Below are positions 29,918 through 39,128 of a stretch of 51,280 nt of DNA, piece by piece. The stretch is from positions 1 through 51,280 of the forward strand of contig JACPPR010000024.1 in assembly GCA_016190895.1 (NCBI GenBank), written 5' to 3'. Under the pieces are notes generated by a model. The model was not told where the DNA came from. It saw only the letters and a program-made list of their open reading frames with translations, and searched no databases. Made by a program: the position numbers and the translations under genes. Origin of the DNA: Chloroflexota bacterium (GTDB taxonomy: Bacteria > Chloroflexota > Dehalococcoidia > Dehalococcoidales > UBA2162). Position 1 is the first letter of the stretch, and every line of letters starts with the position of its first letter.

Positions 29918-31208
29918 TGGTATAGCTCCCGACCAGGATTCGAGCTGGTTGCAGACGTGAGACCGTTCGTGCCGCCGAAAGGCTGCCAAGCATTGTCACA
30001 CCGATGGCAATAGCAAAACCCGCCGGGACTGTTAACGCCTTGATTGAGATAGCCGTGCCAAAAACATTCTGGCCGACAAATTTCGCCAGGCCGAAACCGG
30101 CTATGAGACCGGCGGCGCCGCCAATCACTCCAATCAGACAAGCCTCAGCCAGGAATAGCCAGATGACGGAGGAATCGTATGCCCCCAAAGCCTTGAGCAG
30201 CCCGACCTCCCGACTGCGTTCCAGAGCGGCGGCGCCCATCAAGCTGGATATGCCCAGCACAGAGCTAACTGTGGCCGCCAGCGCCAGGAGAGCCATAAGC
30301 AATTGTACCTTGGAAAGAATGGCGCCTTCTGATTCGGCTACCTGCCGAATGGGCCTGGCCCAGGCTCCCGGAATCACCTCCTCGATTTGATATGCGACAG
30401 AATCGACAAATGGCGAGCAGTACCAGGTCTCGAACTCCTGCCGGCTGAGAGCGTCAGGGCCCAGCTCTTCCGCCTTGCGCGCCAGGTCGTTCTTGGGCAT
30501 GGTCAGAGCGCTAACTTCCAACCGGGATACTTTCCCCTGGCGTCCGACGGCTTCCTGAAGCCAGGCGAGAGGGACAAAGACCTGTTTGTCCTCATCGCCG
30601 CCGGCAGTGACGACACCCCTCACTTTGAGAGCATAATTTTCCTTTCCCAAAGTTAGCTCCATAATATCGCCAGGGTCGAGGGATTATTTTTGAGCCAGCG
30701 TCCGCCCCACCAGCACCGATGGGCGGGCATCCGCATCGCCAGGCCAGTTCCCCTCAATTTGCCACCAGGTTTTCATGTCTTTAACCCCGGTGACGACCGT
30801 CTCACCGGTAGGGATAATGAGAGTCTTCTGAAACCACGTCCCGGCTATATCCACAGCATCGCCGGCAGGTGTCTCCGCCCGAACGTTGAGGTATGGAGCG
30901 AACCCGAGGATATTGTGCTTCCAGAATATCATCTTCAGCTTCGGTAAATCAGCCTCCGGCAGATAGCCCTGTTCAGAGAGAGGGTTATAATCGATTGCCA
31001 CACCGTCTAGAGGGATATTTTCCACCTGAGGCGTAACGAGGATATTGGCGCCGTAGCTCTTCAACTCTCGGTTGACCTTATCGCCGACATCGAGAGCGAT
31101 ATTCAGCGTGGCTACTGCTAGCGAAGTGCCCAGGGCTACCGTAAGCACAGCCAGCGCCTTCTTGCGCCAACCTTTAGCCAGCGAACGGTTCACCATGGTA
31201 ACAAACAA
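29910..31208 (-). pseudogene. FtsX/MacB-like ABC permease 1, split by an in-frame TAA
   Basis: Two ORFs (31208-30684, 174 aa; 30662-29910, 250 aa) are in the same frame, separated by one TAA (30684-30686) and seven sense codons. Together they encode one complete permease: N-terminal helix, periplasmic domain, three C-terminal helices and RSREVGLLKALGA. The paralogue next door reads LAKKLGITAGDRLEL where this one reads LAQK-stop-SLDPGDIMEL, so the TAA most simply arose from a leucine TTA. ATG 30662 eight codons after the stop could allow re-initiation into two half proteins. Start TTG 31208 has AGGAG. Sequencing error is possible. Confidence 0.85.
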
Positions 31209-31219
31209 TTAGTTTCTCC

Positions 31220-32482
31220 TCATTGGGCAAAGACCGTCCTTTTTGCCGTAAGCTCTTCGGCTGAGATATTGACGACATTACCTTCCTTTTCGTAAGGCAA
31301 GGGGATGGGATTACAACCGCCAGGAAAGCCGATGGTTGTTTTGTTGATGGCGGCGCTACACCGATTGCAGATGACGTTTTCTTTGTCCTGACGATAGCCA
31401 GCCGCCCCGCAGAACTCGCAGGCGTCCAGTCCCACTCCGTAGACCCCAGAGCCTTTATAAATGACAAGGAAACGGACCGTTGTGCCCTCAGCCGTGGCAA
31501 AGGAGAAGCGTCGAAGAGAACCATCAGCCACGGAATCCATCGGTATTCTTACCTGGCCGCTTTCAGCGCTGACCGGCGTGGCCGGAGACAGCTGTGGCGG
31601 ACGGCTTCCGAAGAAAGCGGCAGCCTTGTCAGTGCCGACAACCAGCGCCATCAACAGTCCGATGGTAACAAACACTGCCGCCGTCCGCCGCTCTGTGACT
31701 TTCACTTTTCGTTTTTGGGCCGGGTTAAGACCATCGAGCGAATATCTTTGCCGTCGCCATTCCAGAATAGTCACCAGCGCCAACACCGCTATCACTATCA
31801 AGAGAATGTAAAAGAAGGCGGCGTAGTTATTCACCACGGGGACGATGAGCCGGAACAGCCAGCGAGTGAGTGGTATCATTCCCTTGTTCAGGCTGATTTG
31901 CACCACAGTAGCCGCATTGCGAATGAGCAAAATGAAGAGTGTTATCATAGTGATGGAGGTGACTAACCGGGGGCGGGCCCGGGCAGTCACCTTTTTGAGA
32001 GTTATCCCGGCCAGTGCAGCAACTGCCAGCACCATGGCCACTGCTCCCAATTTGGTGACTAGCTCGGTGCTGGTGGGCCTGTCGAGGCCAAGGAAAAATC
32101 TGGTCTGAGTAAGCGCAATATCCAGGCCCGGCACAATGACCAAAGCCGCTACACCGAGGAGAATGAGGAAGGGCGCCACCCAGCTGGCCATGCTGCCAGC
32201 TTTATCAGTGGCATCCCGACTTGTCCAACCTAACTGTATAATCAGACCAATGGCAAGAACAACAGCCAGGGCGTTGATGAGGAGTTCTACCGCCTCTCTA
32301 TCCCAGCCGGAAATGATGCCGTAAGTTAACCCCAGGCCGAAAACAGCGCCGAGGATTGTCCCCCATTTCAAAGGTAAAGATAGCCCTCTCTGGCCGCTAC
32401 CGCGTAGGGTAACGGCCAGCAGGGCTATCAGAAAAGCAATCTCAATCCCGCTATGCAGGGCCGAGATTAGTACCTTGAGCAA
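31220..32482 (-). CDS. DUF2318 membrane protein with CxxC iron-sulfur-like domain
   Basis: A 420-aa protein with about nine transmembrane segments, then a C-terminal periplasmic domain of the DUF2318 type: DACEFCGAAGYRQDKENVIC then NRCSAAINK and GGCNPIPLPY. These cysteines may bind metal or act in iron reduction. DUF2318 proteins follow FTR1 and P19 in iron operons (Cj1660 position). Start appears to be TTG 32482. It lies 44 bases after the P19-like gene and 11 bases before permease 1. Confidence 0.88.
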   Translation of the reverse strand: MLKVLISALHSGIEIAFLIALLAVTLRGSGQRGLSLPLKWGTILGAVFGLGLTYGIISGWDREAVELLINALAVVLAIGLIIQLGWTSRDATDKAGSMASWVAPFLILLGVAALVIVPGLDIALTQTRFFLGLDRPTSTELVTKLGAVAMVLAVAALAGITLKKVTARARPRLVTSITMITLFILLIRNAATVVQISLNKGMIPLTRWLFRLIVPVVNNYAAFFYILLIVIAVLALVTILEWRRQRYSLDGLNPAQKRKVKVTERRTAAVFVTIGLLMALVVGTDKAAAFFGSRPPQLSPATPVSAESGQVRIPMDSVADGSLRRFSFATAEGTTVRFLVIYKGSGVYGVGLDACEFCGAAGYRQDKENVICNRCSAAINKTTIGFPGGCNPIPLPYEKEGNVVNISAEELTAKRTVFAQ

Positions 32483-32526
32483 CCTGTGTGACCATTCCTT
32501 TCCGGGCTTTTCGCTCTAGTTGCCCG

Positions 32527-33135
32527 TTAGAACTTGCGCGGCAGATAATCGAACTCCCAGCTCACCTCGATGGGCTGCAGCCAGAAGCGTCCCGGGACGC
32601 CGGTCTCTTTGTCTACATGAAGCAGGTAACCCTGTTTCTCTGGCGACTCGATGATGAAAGCGAGACTGTATTTGCCGGCGCCCATCATTTTGATATTGGC
32701 GCCATAGTGGGGACCATCGCTGGCGTTCATCGGCATAAACGTTCCCTGCTGTTCCTGGCCATTGTCCAGGTTTTTCAACCGGTACTTTACCGTCATATAA
32801 GGGACCCATTCGCCGAAGCCGAAGCCGGTCTCGTTATTCTGGAGAGCGTGGATATCGGCTTCGATATGAATATCGGCCTCGGCGATATTCAAACCAGCCT
32901 TCTCTGAAGGCTCCATCACCACAGGCTGGAAGTAAACCGCGGCGATGTTCAAACCGCCCCGTTGCACCTCATCGCCAATGGGGTACTCCGTAAATCCAGC
33001 GCCCGCGCTGCCGCCTGCCGGCTCTTCCGTGGCAGGTCGTGTAGCGGGACGTCCCTGGTCGCCGGCACATCCTGCCAGCGCCAGTCCCGTTAATACCAAT
33101 GCCGATATTGCTCCAATCAAATAGCTCTTTCTCAT
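32527..33135 (-). CDS. P19/Tp34 family periplasmic iron-binding lipoprotein
   Basis: A 202-aa lipoprotein: signal MRKSYLIGAISALVLTGLA with lipobox LAGC, then a low-complexity Gly/Thr linker and the P19/Tp34 domain. Family metal ligands are suggested by VVMEPSEKAGLNIAEADIHI, EADIHA, TFMPMNASDGPHYG (Met/His) and the NIKMMGAGKYSLAFII strand. It would bind ferrous or cupric/ferrous ions outside the cell for Ftr1. ATG 33135 is chosen because the track's upstream 55 residues are not signal-like. It lies between ftr1 and the DUF2318 gene. Confidence 0.9.
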   Translation of the reverse strand: MRKSYLIGAISALVLTGLALAGCAGDQGRPATRPATEEPAGGSAGAGFTEYPIGDEVQRGGLNIAAVYFQPVVMEPSEKAGLNIAEADIHIEADIHALQNNETGFGFGEWVPYMTVKYRLKNLDNGQEQQGTFMPMNASDGPHYGANIKMMGAGKYSLAFIIESPEKQGYLLHVDKETGVPGRFWLQPIEVSWEFDYLPRKF

Positions 33136-33185
33136 TCTCCTCTTTTTCCCTTTCTCTCCTATTATTTTTCTTCTTGGCTTGTCTT

Positions 33186-34421
33186 TTAGGTGGTAGATTC
33201 TCGACTTGTTGTAGCAGACCGAGGTCTTTGGCGAAATTGGAAAACCAGACCTATCCCGGCTGCAAGCAGCAGTGCCGCTTGTAGAGCGATACTCTGCCAT
33301 GTGGGGTAAAAACCCAAAAATCCTACGGATGACAGGTTGGGTACTATCGTGGTGCCGACCATCCCGCCTTCCTGCAATTCACGGATTCCTTTCCCGGCAA
33401 AGACGAACGCCATGTAATAGAGCAGAATGCCAGTGCCGATAAAGAAAGGCTTGAGCGGTATTTTGACACTCCCCCATTTGATAGCGATGAAGATGGCAAC
33501 CAGCACTATTGCGCCAGCGACAAAACCGAGTCCGATGCTGCCTATCTGGCTGCCCTGGGAACCCGATAGAAGCGCCTGGTAAAACAAGACCGTCTCAGCG
33601 CCCTCGCGGTAGACCGCCAGGAAAGCGACGGACCAAAGGGCGAGCGTGCTGCCGGTGGTTAATGAAGCAGTCAGCTTGTTCTGGATATATTGCTGCCACT
33701 TTTGCGCCTGCACCTTGCCCAGGAGCCAGAAGCTCACCGAGAACAGCACCGCTACGGCAAGAAGCATCGTGATGCCCTCGAGCAGCTCCTGGCTGGCGCC
33801 ACTGAGGTTGAACAGGTATCTTACGGCAACCGCCGTGGCAATACTGGCCAGGATAGCAAAGAAGGCACTCTGGTAGATGGTCTGCACTTTGGCGCTGTTG
33901 CCTGATTTCACCAGGTAAGCGATGATAGCGCCGATGATAAGAATCGCCTCAAAGCCCTCACGCACTATGATGAAAAATGAGGTCAGGAATCCCCCGGCGG
34001 TCCCACCCCCAGCCCCACCCCCACCAAGGCGACCGGCATCCTCACGGAGCATTCCCATCAGCTCGCCTACTTGCTGCTTGACCTCAGCAGGGCTGGCGCC
34101 GGAGCGGAGTAGCTGGTTGACTTCGGTGAAGCCGTACTCTACCTCGAAGGCACGTGCGGAAGATATATCCAGGCGAATGGCTGTCTCCATGCCACTGCTT
34201 TCGAAGACGTCAAAGTAGGCATCCTTAGCTACCTGCTTGGCAATTTCTACATCACCGCGCTCGTAGGCAGATACTGCCTGGTCGAGGGTAGCCTCTATCT
34301 TGGCTACCGAGCTATCCCATCGGGATGTGTTTCCGCCTTGAGGTTGAGCGGTACAGGCGGTCAACACAAGTCCCAATACGGGCAATATCGCAATTAACGT
34401 TTTCCAGTTTATTCTGAGCAT
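33186..34421 (-). CDS. FTR1 family iron permease with N-terminal lipoprotein-type domain
   Basis: A 411-aa iron permease with seven transmembrane segments. Both REXXE iron motifs are present: FIIVREGFEAI (about residue 154) and AVYREGAETVLFY (about residue 270). The N-terminus is a lipoprotein-type signal (LVLTACTAQ) followed by a ~110-residue helical extracytoplasmic domain, a fusion seen in some bacterial FTR1 proteins. Start ATG follows AAGGAAATT. It is the first gene of the iron operon, whose order matches Campylobacter Cj1658-Cj1663. Confidence 0.92.
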   Translation of the reverse strand: MLRINWKTLIAILPVLGLVLTACTAQPQGGNTSRWDSSVAKIEATLDQAVSAYERGDVEIAKQVAKDAYFDVFESSGMETAIRLDISSARAFEVEYGFTEVNQLLRSGASPAEVKQQVGELMGMLREDAGRLGGGGAGGGTAGGFLTSFFIIVREGFEAILIIGAIIAYLVKSGNSAKVQTIYQSAFFAILASIATAVAVRYLFNLSGASQELLEGITMLLAVAVLFSVSFWLLGKVQAQKWQQYIQNKLTASLTTGSTLALWSVAFLAVYREGAETVLFYQALLSGSQGSQIGSIGLGFVAGAIVLVAIFIAIKWGSVKIPLKPFFIGTGILLYYMAFVFAGKGIRELQEGGMVGTTIVPNLSSVGFLGFYPTWQSIALQAALLLAAGIGLVFQFRQRPRSATTSRESTT

Positions 34422-34486
34422 AATTTCCTTCTTTGCCCGCTCTCGAGGCGAACGGACCTGGCATTGTCGTTGGCTATCCTATCCGA

Positions 34487-34500
34487 TTAGTTTCCCCTAA
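34487..34500. promoter_or_regulatory. Candidate metal-regulator operator near the ftr1 start
   Basis: TTAGTTTCCCCTAA is a TTAG/CTAA dyad lying just downstream of the predicted transcription start of ftr1. The TTAG..CTAA halves resemble DtxR/IdeR half-sites, but the spacing differs from the consensus. A DtxR-type gene lies 600 bp away, which is the main reason to consider it. Confidence 0.3.
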
Positions 34501-34511
34501 CCGACCACGTT

Positions 34512-34541
34512 ATTATATACTAACTCAGTATCTTTTTTCAA
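34512..34541 (-). promoter_or_regulatory. Promoter of the iron operon
   Basis: On the minus strand TTGAAA (34536-34541), 18 bases, TATAAT (34512-34517). The -35 box overlaps the stop of the truncated methyltransferase. Confidence 0.6.
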
Positions 34542-34984
34542 AGGGTATTTCGCTGATTTGAACCCGTCCAGCGGTAACCGCCGAAGATAGCCTGCCCGCC
34601 TTCCTTCCAGAAGCAGTCCACTTCATCGAATCCAGCCTCATATAGCCAGGATATTTGCTGTCCCAAGCTGGGGGCGCCGGGTCCCCGAGGGCTCGGGATG
34701 CCGGCTTGCGTTTCTTTTTCCAGCTCGTCAAGGCTTTTCTCTATCCCCTTCTCCCGCTTGAGGCGCTCCTGCATCTCCAGGAGCCGTTCCCTCCGGTAGA
34801 GACGCCGGGTTACTTCACCCGGCGCTCCAACCATTTCCGAGTTCAGGAAGCAGCCTCCTTCTCCCACCAGCGGAAAGATTTCACTATATATCTGGCGGAT
34901 GCGTTCCGGCGAGCGGACGTTGTGTATTGCGAAGGCGGAGACAACTGCATCGAAAGGCGCCGGCAGGCACGCCGATTGCAGCAC
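34538..34984 (-). pseudogene. C-terminal half of a SAM methyltransferase
   Basis: The ORF begins at GTG 34984, immediately after a TGA in frame. Its first recognisable residues (APFDAVVSAFAIHNV) are methyltransferase motif II, followed by GGCFLNSEMV and a helical end with WKEGGQAIFGGYR. The SAM-binding motif I half is missing and I did not find it in another frame upstream (34985-35099). It is therefore a 5'-truncated remnant, wedged between dtxR and ftr1. Confidence 0.75.
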
Positions 34985-35099
34985 TTTTCAGGCGAGATGA
35001 GATGTTCTTCTTTACCGAGGTTGGCGGAGTGGGAAAACAAAAGACCATGAAACCGACGTGGATGGTTGAAAACATGGTCAAGGTAAGGCGTGCCGATAA

Positions 35100-35780
35100 C
35101 TACACACTCGCCGATATTACCCAAACCATGGCAGCGGCTTTGGTGCCGAGTGAGAAGGTTTTCTTTCCAATCGAAACGGACATAGTGCCGGCGTAGTCGG
35201 CTACGTCTTTGACCACAATTGTCGCCCCTGGTTTGATTCCCGCCTGTTCAAAGTACTCCATGAGCTGAGGCAGCTTGTTCGCGTCTTCCGATATCAGCTC
35301 GACAGTTGTCGTTGTACCGGCGGTGACAGTATCGAGCGGGACGCCGCGAATAGGGGGTAGAACATCACCTACGGGTATGGGATTGCCGTGGGGGCATCTG
35401 GCCGGTTTGCCAAGCACTTCATACAGCCGGTCTACCATTCTCTCGGATATTGCATGTTCGAGCAGACAGGCTTCCTCATGCGTCTCATACCAGGGGATCT
35501 TAAGAATGCTCATCAGGAGGCATTCTGCGAGTCGGTGGCGACGAACAATGCCTACGGCTAGGTGCATACCCTTTTCCGTAAGCAGGATCCCTTCCTTTTC
35601 ATTTGCCGTGATAAGGCCATCCCGCCTCATGCGCTTGAGTGTGGCGGTCACGGTGGGCGGCGATACCTGCAACCGTTCTGCAAGACGCGCCCCGAGCACG
35701 CTCTTGCGCTCACTGACCATGTTCAATATAGTTTCCAGGTATTCTTCTACGATTGAAGTGGCGCCCGTTTTCTCCGGCAT
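35100..35780 (-). CDS. DtxR/MntR family metal-dependent repressor
   Basis: A 226-aa iron- or manganese-dependent regulator. It has an N-terminal winged helix (LAERLQVSPPTVTATLKRM), a dimerisation/metal domain with RRHRLAE, HEEACLLEHAIS and CPHGNPIP, and a C-terminal FeoA/SH3-like domain. Length matches full IdeR/DtxR rather than short MntR. It lies upstream of the iron operon in the same direction and likely controls it. ATG start with no strong ribosome-binding site. Confidence 0.9.
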   Translation of the reverse strand: MPEKTGATSIVEEYLETILNMVSERKSVLGARLAERLQVSPPTVTATLKRMRRDGLITANEKEGILLTEKGMHLAVGIVRRHRLAECLLMSILKIPWYETHEEACLLEHAISERMVDRLYEVLGKPARCPHGNPIPVGDVLPPIRGVPLDTVTAGTTTTVELISEDANKLPQLMEYFEQAGIKPGATIVVKDVADYAGTMSVSIGKKTFSLGTKAAAMVWVISASV

Positions 35781-35838
35781 CTGACCGTCCTGAACAACGA
35801 ATAGGATTGCCCGGTCTTAGTTCGTCAGCCTTGCGCTA

Positions 35839-35868
35839 ATTCTAGCCTGAAAACTCTCCAGGGGTCAA
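35839..35868 (-). promoter_or_regulatory. Promoter of the dtxR-type gene with overlapping dyad
   Basis: On the minus strand TTGACC (35863-35868), 18 bases, TAGAAT (35839-35844). GCTA-GAAT-TAGC overlaps the -10 box, a possible autoregulatory site. Confidence 0.45.
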
Positions 35869-35937
35869 CTTTGCGCACCGTTGCTGAGCAGTCGAGGAGT
35901 GTCAATTTTTGTGTTCACAGAGCGTTTCCTTCAGCCA

Positions 35938-36267
35938 GCGCCTAGAGGAGCTTCCTTCAACGCCTTCGTATTGACCTGGTTCCTGTGCACCGAAAAGAGC
36001 TGACCCCCTTGATGAAATAGGCCGAGAGCGCGGAGCGGAATAGCTCTTCGTTAGCCATAAAGACCGTCTTCCTGTGAATACAGGCGTCAAGCAGGGGGCG
36101 GGCCTAGCAGGTTAAGGTGGTTGGAAACAACCAGCAACGCCCCGCCTGTGGGGATATTCCCCCTGCCTTTGACTTGCCAACGGGTGATGACTGGCAGCCC
36201 GCCTCTAAAACCAGCCCTCGGTCTCTCCGTCAGAAATAAACTCTACTAGTTCGGATTATAGCTTATC
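35938..36267 (-). pseudogene. Degenerate 5' half of a second plsC with its promoter
   Basis: Three frames in series read RWQVKGRGNIPTGGALLVVS then NHLNLLGPPPA-stop; a second frame gives DACIHRKTVFMANEELFRSA and LSAYFIKG; a third gives FSVHRNQVNTKALKEA. These follow residues ~20-100 of the intact PlsC in order, so at least two frameshifts and a stop have accumulated. The promoter word GGATTATAGCTTATC upstream is identical to that of intact plsC. The C-terminal half is absent. Confidence 0.88.
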
Positions 36268-36437
36268 TCAGTGAGCAGGACAAACCGGCATATTCGGGAG
36301 AACTGGGGGCAAAGCCTTGAGATTTTGAGCTTCGAGCAGTCATTCAGGTTCTTGCTCACCTTACCTGGCTCACCGAGGCGAAAAATCGTGCCCTTGCCAG
36401 GAATCAACTTGAACGATAACGCCAAGGCAATCTCGTT

Positions 36438-37490
36438 TCAAACCTCTTTGCCGGTCCGGTCGACAAAATAGGTCGTACTGTGGCCGGGTATCATCTTGAT
36501 TGCCACGCGTGTATCTACGGGGTACAGGTAGTTATGGTGCTGTTCCGATTGCACTGTGGCTCCTGAAGGTAGTCTTACCCGGTAGAGGTAGTTAGTGCCC
36601 TGAAATACTCGTTCCACGACAATCCCGGTACCGTCGGCAGCCGGTTGTATATCTATAAAGTCAGGGCGTATTATTACCGTAACTTTTGTCCCTTTGGGTA
36701 ATTCCTCAGTGATGGGCAAATGTCCAATCTCTGTCGCAATAATCTTGTTATTGACTTCTCCGGTCAGGAAATCGGCAGTCCCGACAAACTGGGCGACGAA
36801 TGGAGTAGACGGTCGGTGGAAAACGTTCTCGGGCAGGTCGATTTGCTCTAGACGTCCCTTGTTTATCACGCCAACCCGGTCACCCATAAAGAAGGCCTCT
36901 TCCTGGTCGTGAGTGACGAAGATTACGGTGGCCTTTGAGGCGGTCAGTATTCCCTTGACGTCGACTCTTATCCGGGTCCGCAGGTCGGCATCCAGATTAG
37001 AGAAAGGCTCGTCCAGCAACAACACTTTGGGTTCGGGCGCAAGCGCCCGGGCGATGGCCACACGCTGCTGTTCCCCTCCCGAAAGCTGGTGAGGCATCCG
37101 GTATTGAAAATTCTTCATTCCTACCAGCGATAGCATCTCTTCAACGCGAGCCTTTCGGTTGGCGCTACGGGGCAGTCCGTATGCAATATTATCGGCGACA
37201 TTGAGGTGGGGAAAGAGAGCATAGTCCTGGAAAACGATGCCGACACGGCGCTTCTCCGGCGGCACGAAAACGCCGGGGCCGCTGACTATTTCTTCTCCCA
37301 CCGCAATACTTCCCCTGTCCGGTATCTCGAATCCTGCTATTAGTCTGAGCAACGTAGTCTTACCGCAGCCGGAGGGTCCGAGCAGGGCCAGGGAATTACC
37401 CTCCTCTAGTTCCAGGTTAATCCCCTGAACGGCCGGGGTATGCCCGAACATTTTGGTCAGGTCGGTACAGCGTACCGCTATCTTACTCAT
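36438..37490 (-). CDS. fbpC: Ferric iron ABC transporter ATP-binding protein
   Basis: A 350-aa ATPase of the FbpC/PotA type: Walker [10 protein letters not shown] (about residues 37-45), signature [15 protein letters not shown], Walker [17 protein letters not shown], switch VTHDQEEA, and a C-terminal TOBE-like domain ([14 protein letters not shown]). It powers the FbpB permease, which it overlaps by four bases. Order on the minus strand is fbpA-fbpB-fbpC. Confidence 0.92.
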   Translation of the reverse strand: MSKIAVRCTDLTKMFGHTPAVQGINLELEEGNSLALLGPSGCGKTTLLRLIAGFEIPDRGSIAVGEEIVSGPGVFVPPEKRRVGIVFQDYALFPHLNVADNIAYGLPRSANRKARVEEMLSLVGMKNFQYRMPHQLSGGEQQRVAIARALAPEPKVLLLDEPFSNLDADLRTRIRVDVKGILTASKATVIFVTHDQEEAFFMGDRVGVINKGRLEQIDLPENVFHRPSTPFVAQFVGTADFLTGEVNNKIIATEIGHLPITEELPKGTKVTVIIRPDFIDIQPAADGTGIVVERVFQGTNYLYRVRLPSGATVQSEQHHNYLYPVDTRVAIKMIPGHSTTYFVDRTGKEV

Positions 37491-39127
37491 ATCGCATTTC
37501 CACGCTCTCTGAAGACGATGAAAGCCATCGGTATCGATGAAATCAAAACCAGAAGCAGGGCAGGCACAGCTGCCTGAGCGAAGAAGGCTTCAGAAGTAGC
37601 CGACCACACCAGCGTAGCCAGGGTTTTGAAACCGGTAGGACTCAAGAGAAGCGTTGCTGGCAGCTCCTTCATTGTTGTCAGGAAAACCAGGGCGGCTCCG
37701 GCCAGGATGCCCGGGCGCGCCAGGGGAAGGGTTATCGTGAGTATAGCCTGCCATGATGTTCGCCCCAGGCTACGGGCGGCTTCTTCGGTACGCGGGTTGA
37801 CTTGAAGTAGCGATGATTGTGTCGAACCGACCGCCTGAGGTAGAAACAGAATCAAATAGGCGAAGAGTAACACTCCCAGTGTTTGATAAATCGGCGTGGC
37901 ATAGTTAGCTGCGAAGAAAACCAGAGCCAGGGCAATCACGATACCGGGCAAGGCAAAACCGATATAGGTTGCCCGCTCCATTAGTCTGCTTGCCGTGCCG
38001 GAATGGCGCACCGCCAGAATAGCTATTGGTAGTGCAGCTATGGCAATAATAATAGCTGCCAAGGCAGAAACGTATGCCGAATTGAAGACTGGTGCCCAGG
38101 CAAGACCGAGCGATTCGCCTGAGGCAATACCGCGCGTTGCCCAGAAGACAAGGAGAGACATAGGCAAGACCAAAGTCAGAAGAACAACGAAGCTACAAAA
38201 GATTAAGGCCGGCCAGCGCCATTTCCCCAGATGGACGAGGATAGGTGAGTGCTTTACGCCTGCGGCGCTACGGTGATACCGGGCGCGACCCCGGGTCCGA
38301 GCCTCGGCTATCAGGATAACGATTGCCAGAGCGACCAACACCAGTGACAACCCGGCCGCCACCATCCGGTCGAAGGATGTCTGATATTGAAGATAGATTG
38401 CCCAGGTGAAAGTCTCGTAGCGTAGCAGAGAAACTGCGCCGAAGTCTCTCAGGGTATAGAGACCGACCAGCAATGACCCGGCGGCTATAGCCGGACGAAG
38501 CTGCGGCAGCGTTACGCGACGAAAAGTAGCCCATGGACCGTGTCCAAGGCTCCGCGATGCCTCTTCCATACAGGGGTCGATACCACGCAGCGACGTCTGA
38601 AGGGCAACGAGTAAGTAGGGGTAGCTGACCATAGTGATGGCGAGTAAAGCTCCCGGGAAGCCGTAAATCTCGGGCAACCTTTCCAATCCGAAAGGCCCAG
38701 ACAGCAGTTGCTGGAGCATGCCCCGGGGCCCCAGTGCGGAGACAATGGTAAAGCCTGCCACGTAGCTCGGAATTACCAGCGGGAGAGGAGTCAAGATTGC
38801 CCACATCTGCCGTAAAGGCAGGTCGGTACGGGTAGTGAGCCAGGCCAGGGGCAATGTCAAGACCAATGAAACCGCTGTCACGGCTACTACCAGTCCTACG
38901 GTGCGGCCCAGAATTTGCAGGGTGCGGACTCGAAATAAAAGCTCCCATATCTCTCCGCCGGCTCCCAGTGACCGCAGCACCAGATAAAATACTGGTAACA
39001 GCACAGCTATGACAACGAGGACAGCAGGTATCCAGACGACGGCAGGCGGCCAAGCGGTGTGTGCCGCTTGGCCGCTTTTGCCGTGTCTGATTACTGGACG
39101 CAAGATTTTGGCTGCAACGGTAACCAT
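37487..39127 (-). CDS. fbpB: Ferric iron ABC transporter permease
   Basis: A 546-aa fused permease with two halves of six transmembrane helices each. Each half carries an EAA loop: EEASRSLGHGPWATFRRVTL (about residue 190) and EEAARSLGRTSWQAILTITL (about residue 455), which dock the ATPase. The duplicated structure and length match FbpB/SfuB/AfuB. It starts one base after the fbpA stop. Confidence 0.93.
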   Translation of the reverse strand: MVTVAAKILRPVIRHGKSGQAAHTAWPPAVVWIPAVLVVIAVLLPVFYLVLRSLGAGGEIWELLFRVRTLQILGRTVGLVVAVTAVSLVLTLPLAWLTTRTDLPLRQMWAILTPLPLVIPSYVAGFTIVSALGPRGMLQQLLSGPFGLERLPEIYGFPGALLAITMVSYPYLLVALQTSLRGIDPCMEEASRSLGHGPWATFRRVTLPQLRPAIAAGSLLVGLYTLRDFGAVSLLRYETFTWAIYLQYQTSFDRMVAAGLSLVLVALAIVILIAEARTRGRARYHRSAAGVKHSPILVHLGKWRWPALIFCSFVVLLTLVLPMSLLVFWATRGIASGESLGLAWAPVFNSAYVSALAAIIIAIAALPIAILAVRHSGTASRLMERATYIGFALPGIVIALALVFFAANYATPIYQTLGVLLFAYLILFLPQAVGSTQSSLLQVNPRTEEAARSLGRTSWQAILTITLPLARPGILAGAALVFLTTMKELPATLLLSPTGFKTLATLVWSATSEAFFAQAAVPALLLVLISSIPMAFIVFRERGNAI

Positions 39128-39128
39128 A

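Noticed and set aside
30684-30686. Recoding of the TAA as an amino acid
   Set aside because: Selenocysteine and pyrrolysine use TGA and TAG, and no recoding hairpin is evident; a nonsense mutation or a sequencing error is simpler.
34843-35124. 93-aa minus-strand ORF as the missing N-terminal half of the methyltransferase
   Set aside because: Its translation has no SAM-binding glycine motif and overlaps the dtxR 3' end; it does not complete the methyltransferase.
38268-39053. 261-aa minus-strand ORF over fbpB in another frame
   Set aside because: The fbpB frame has transmembrane helices and both EAA loops; this one is Arg/Ser-rich frame noise.
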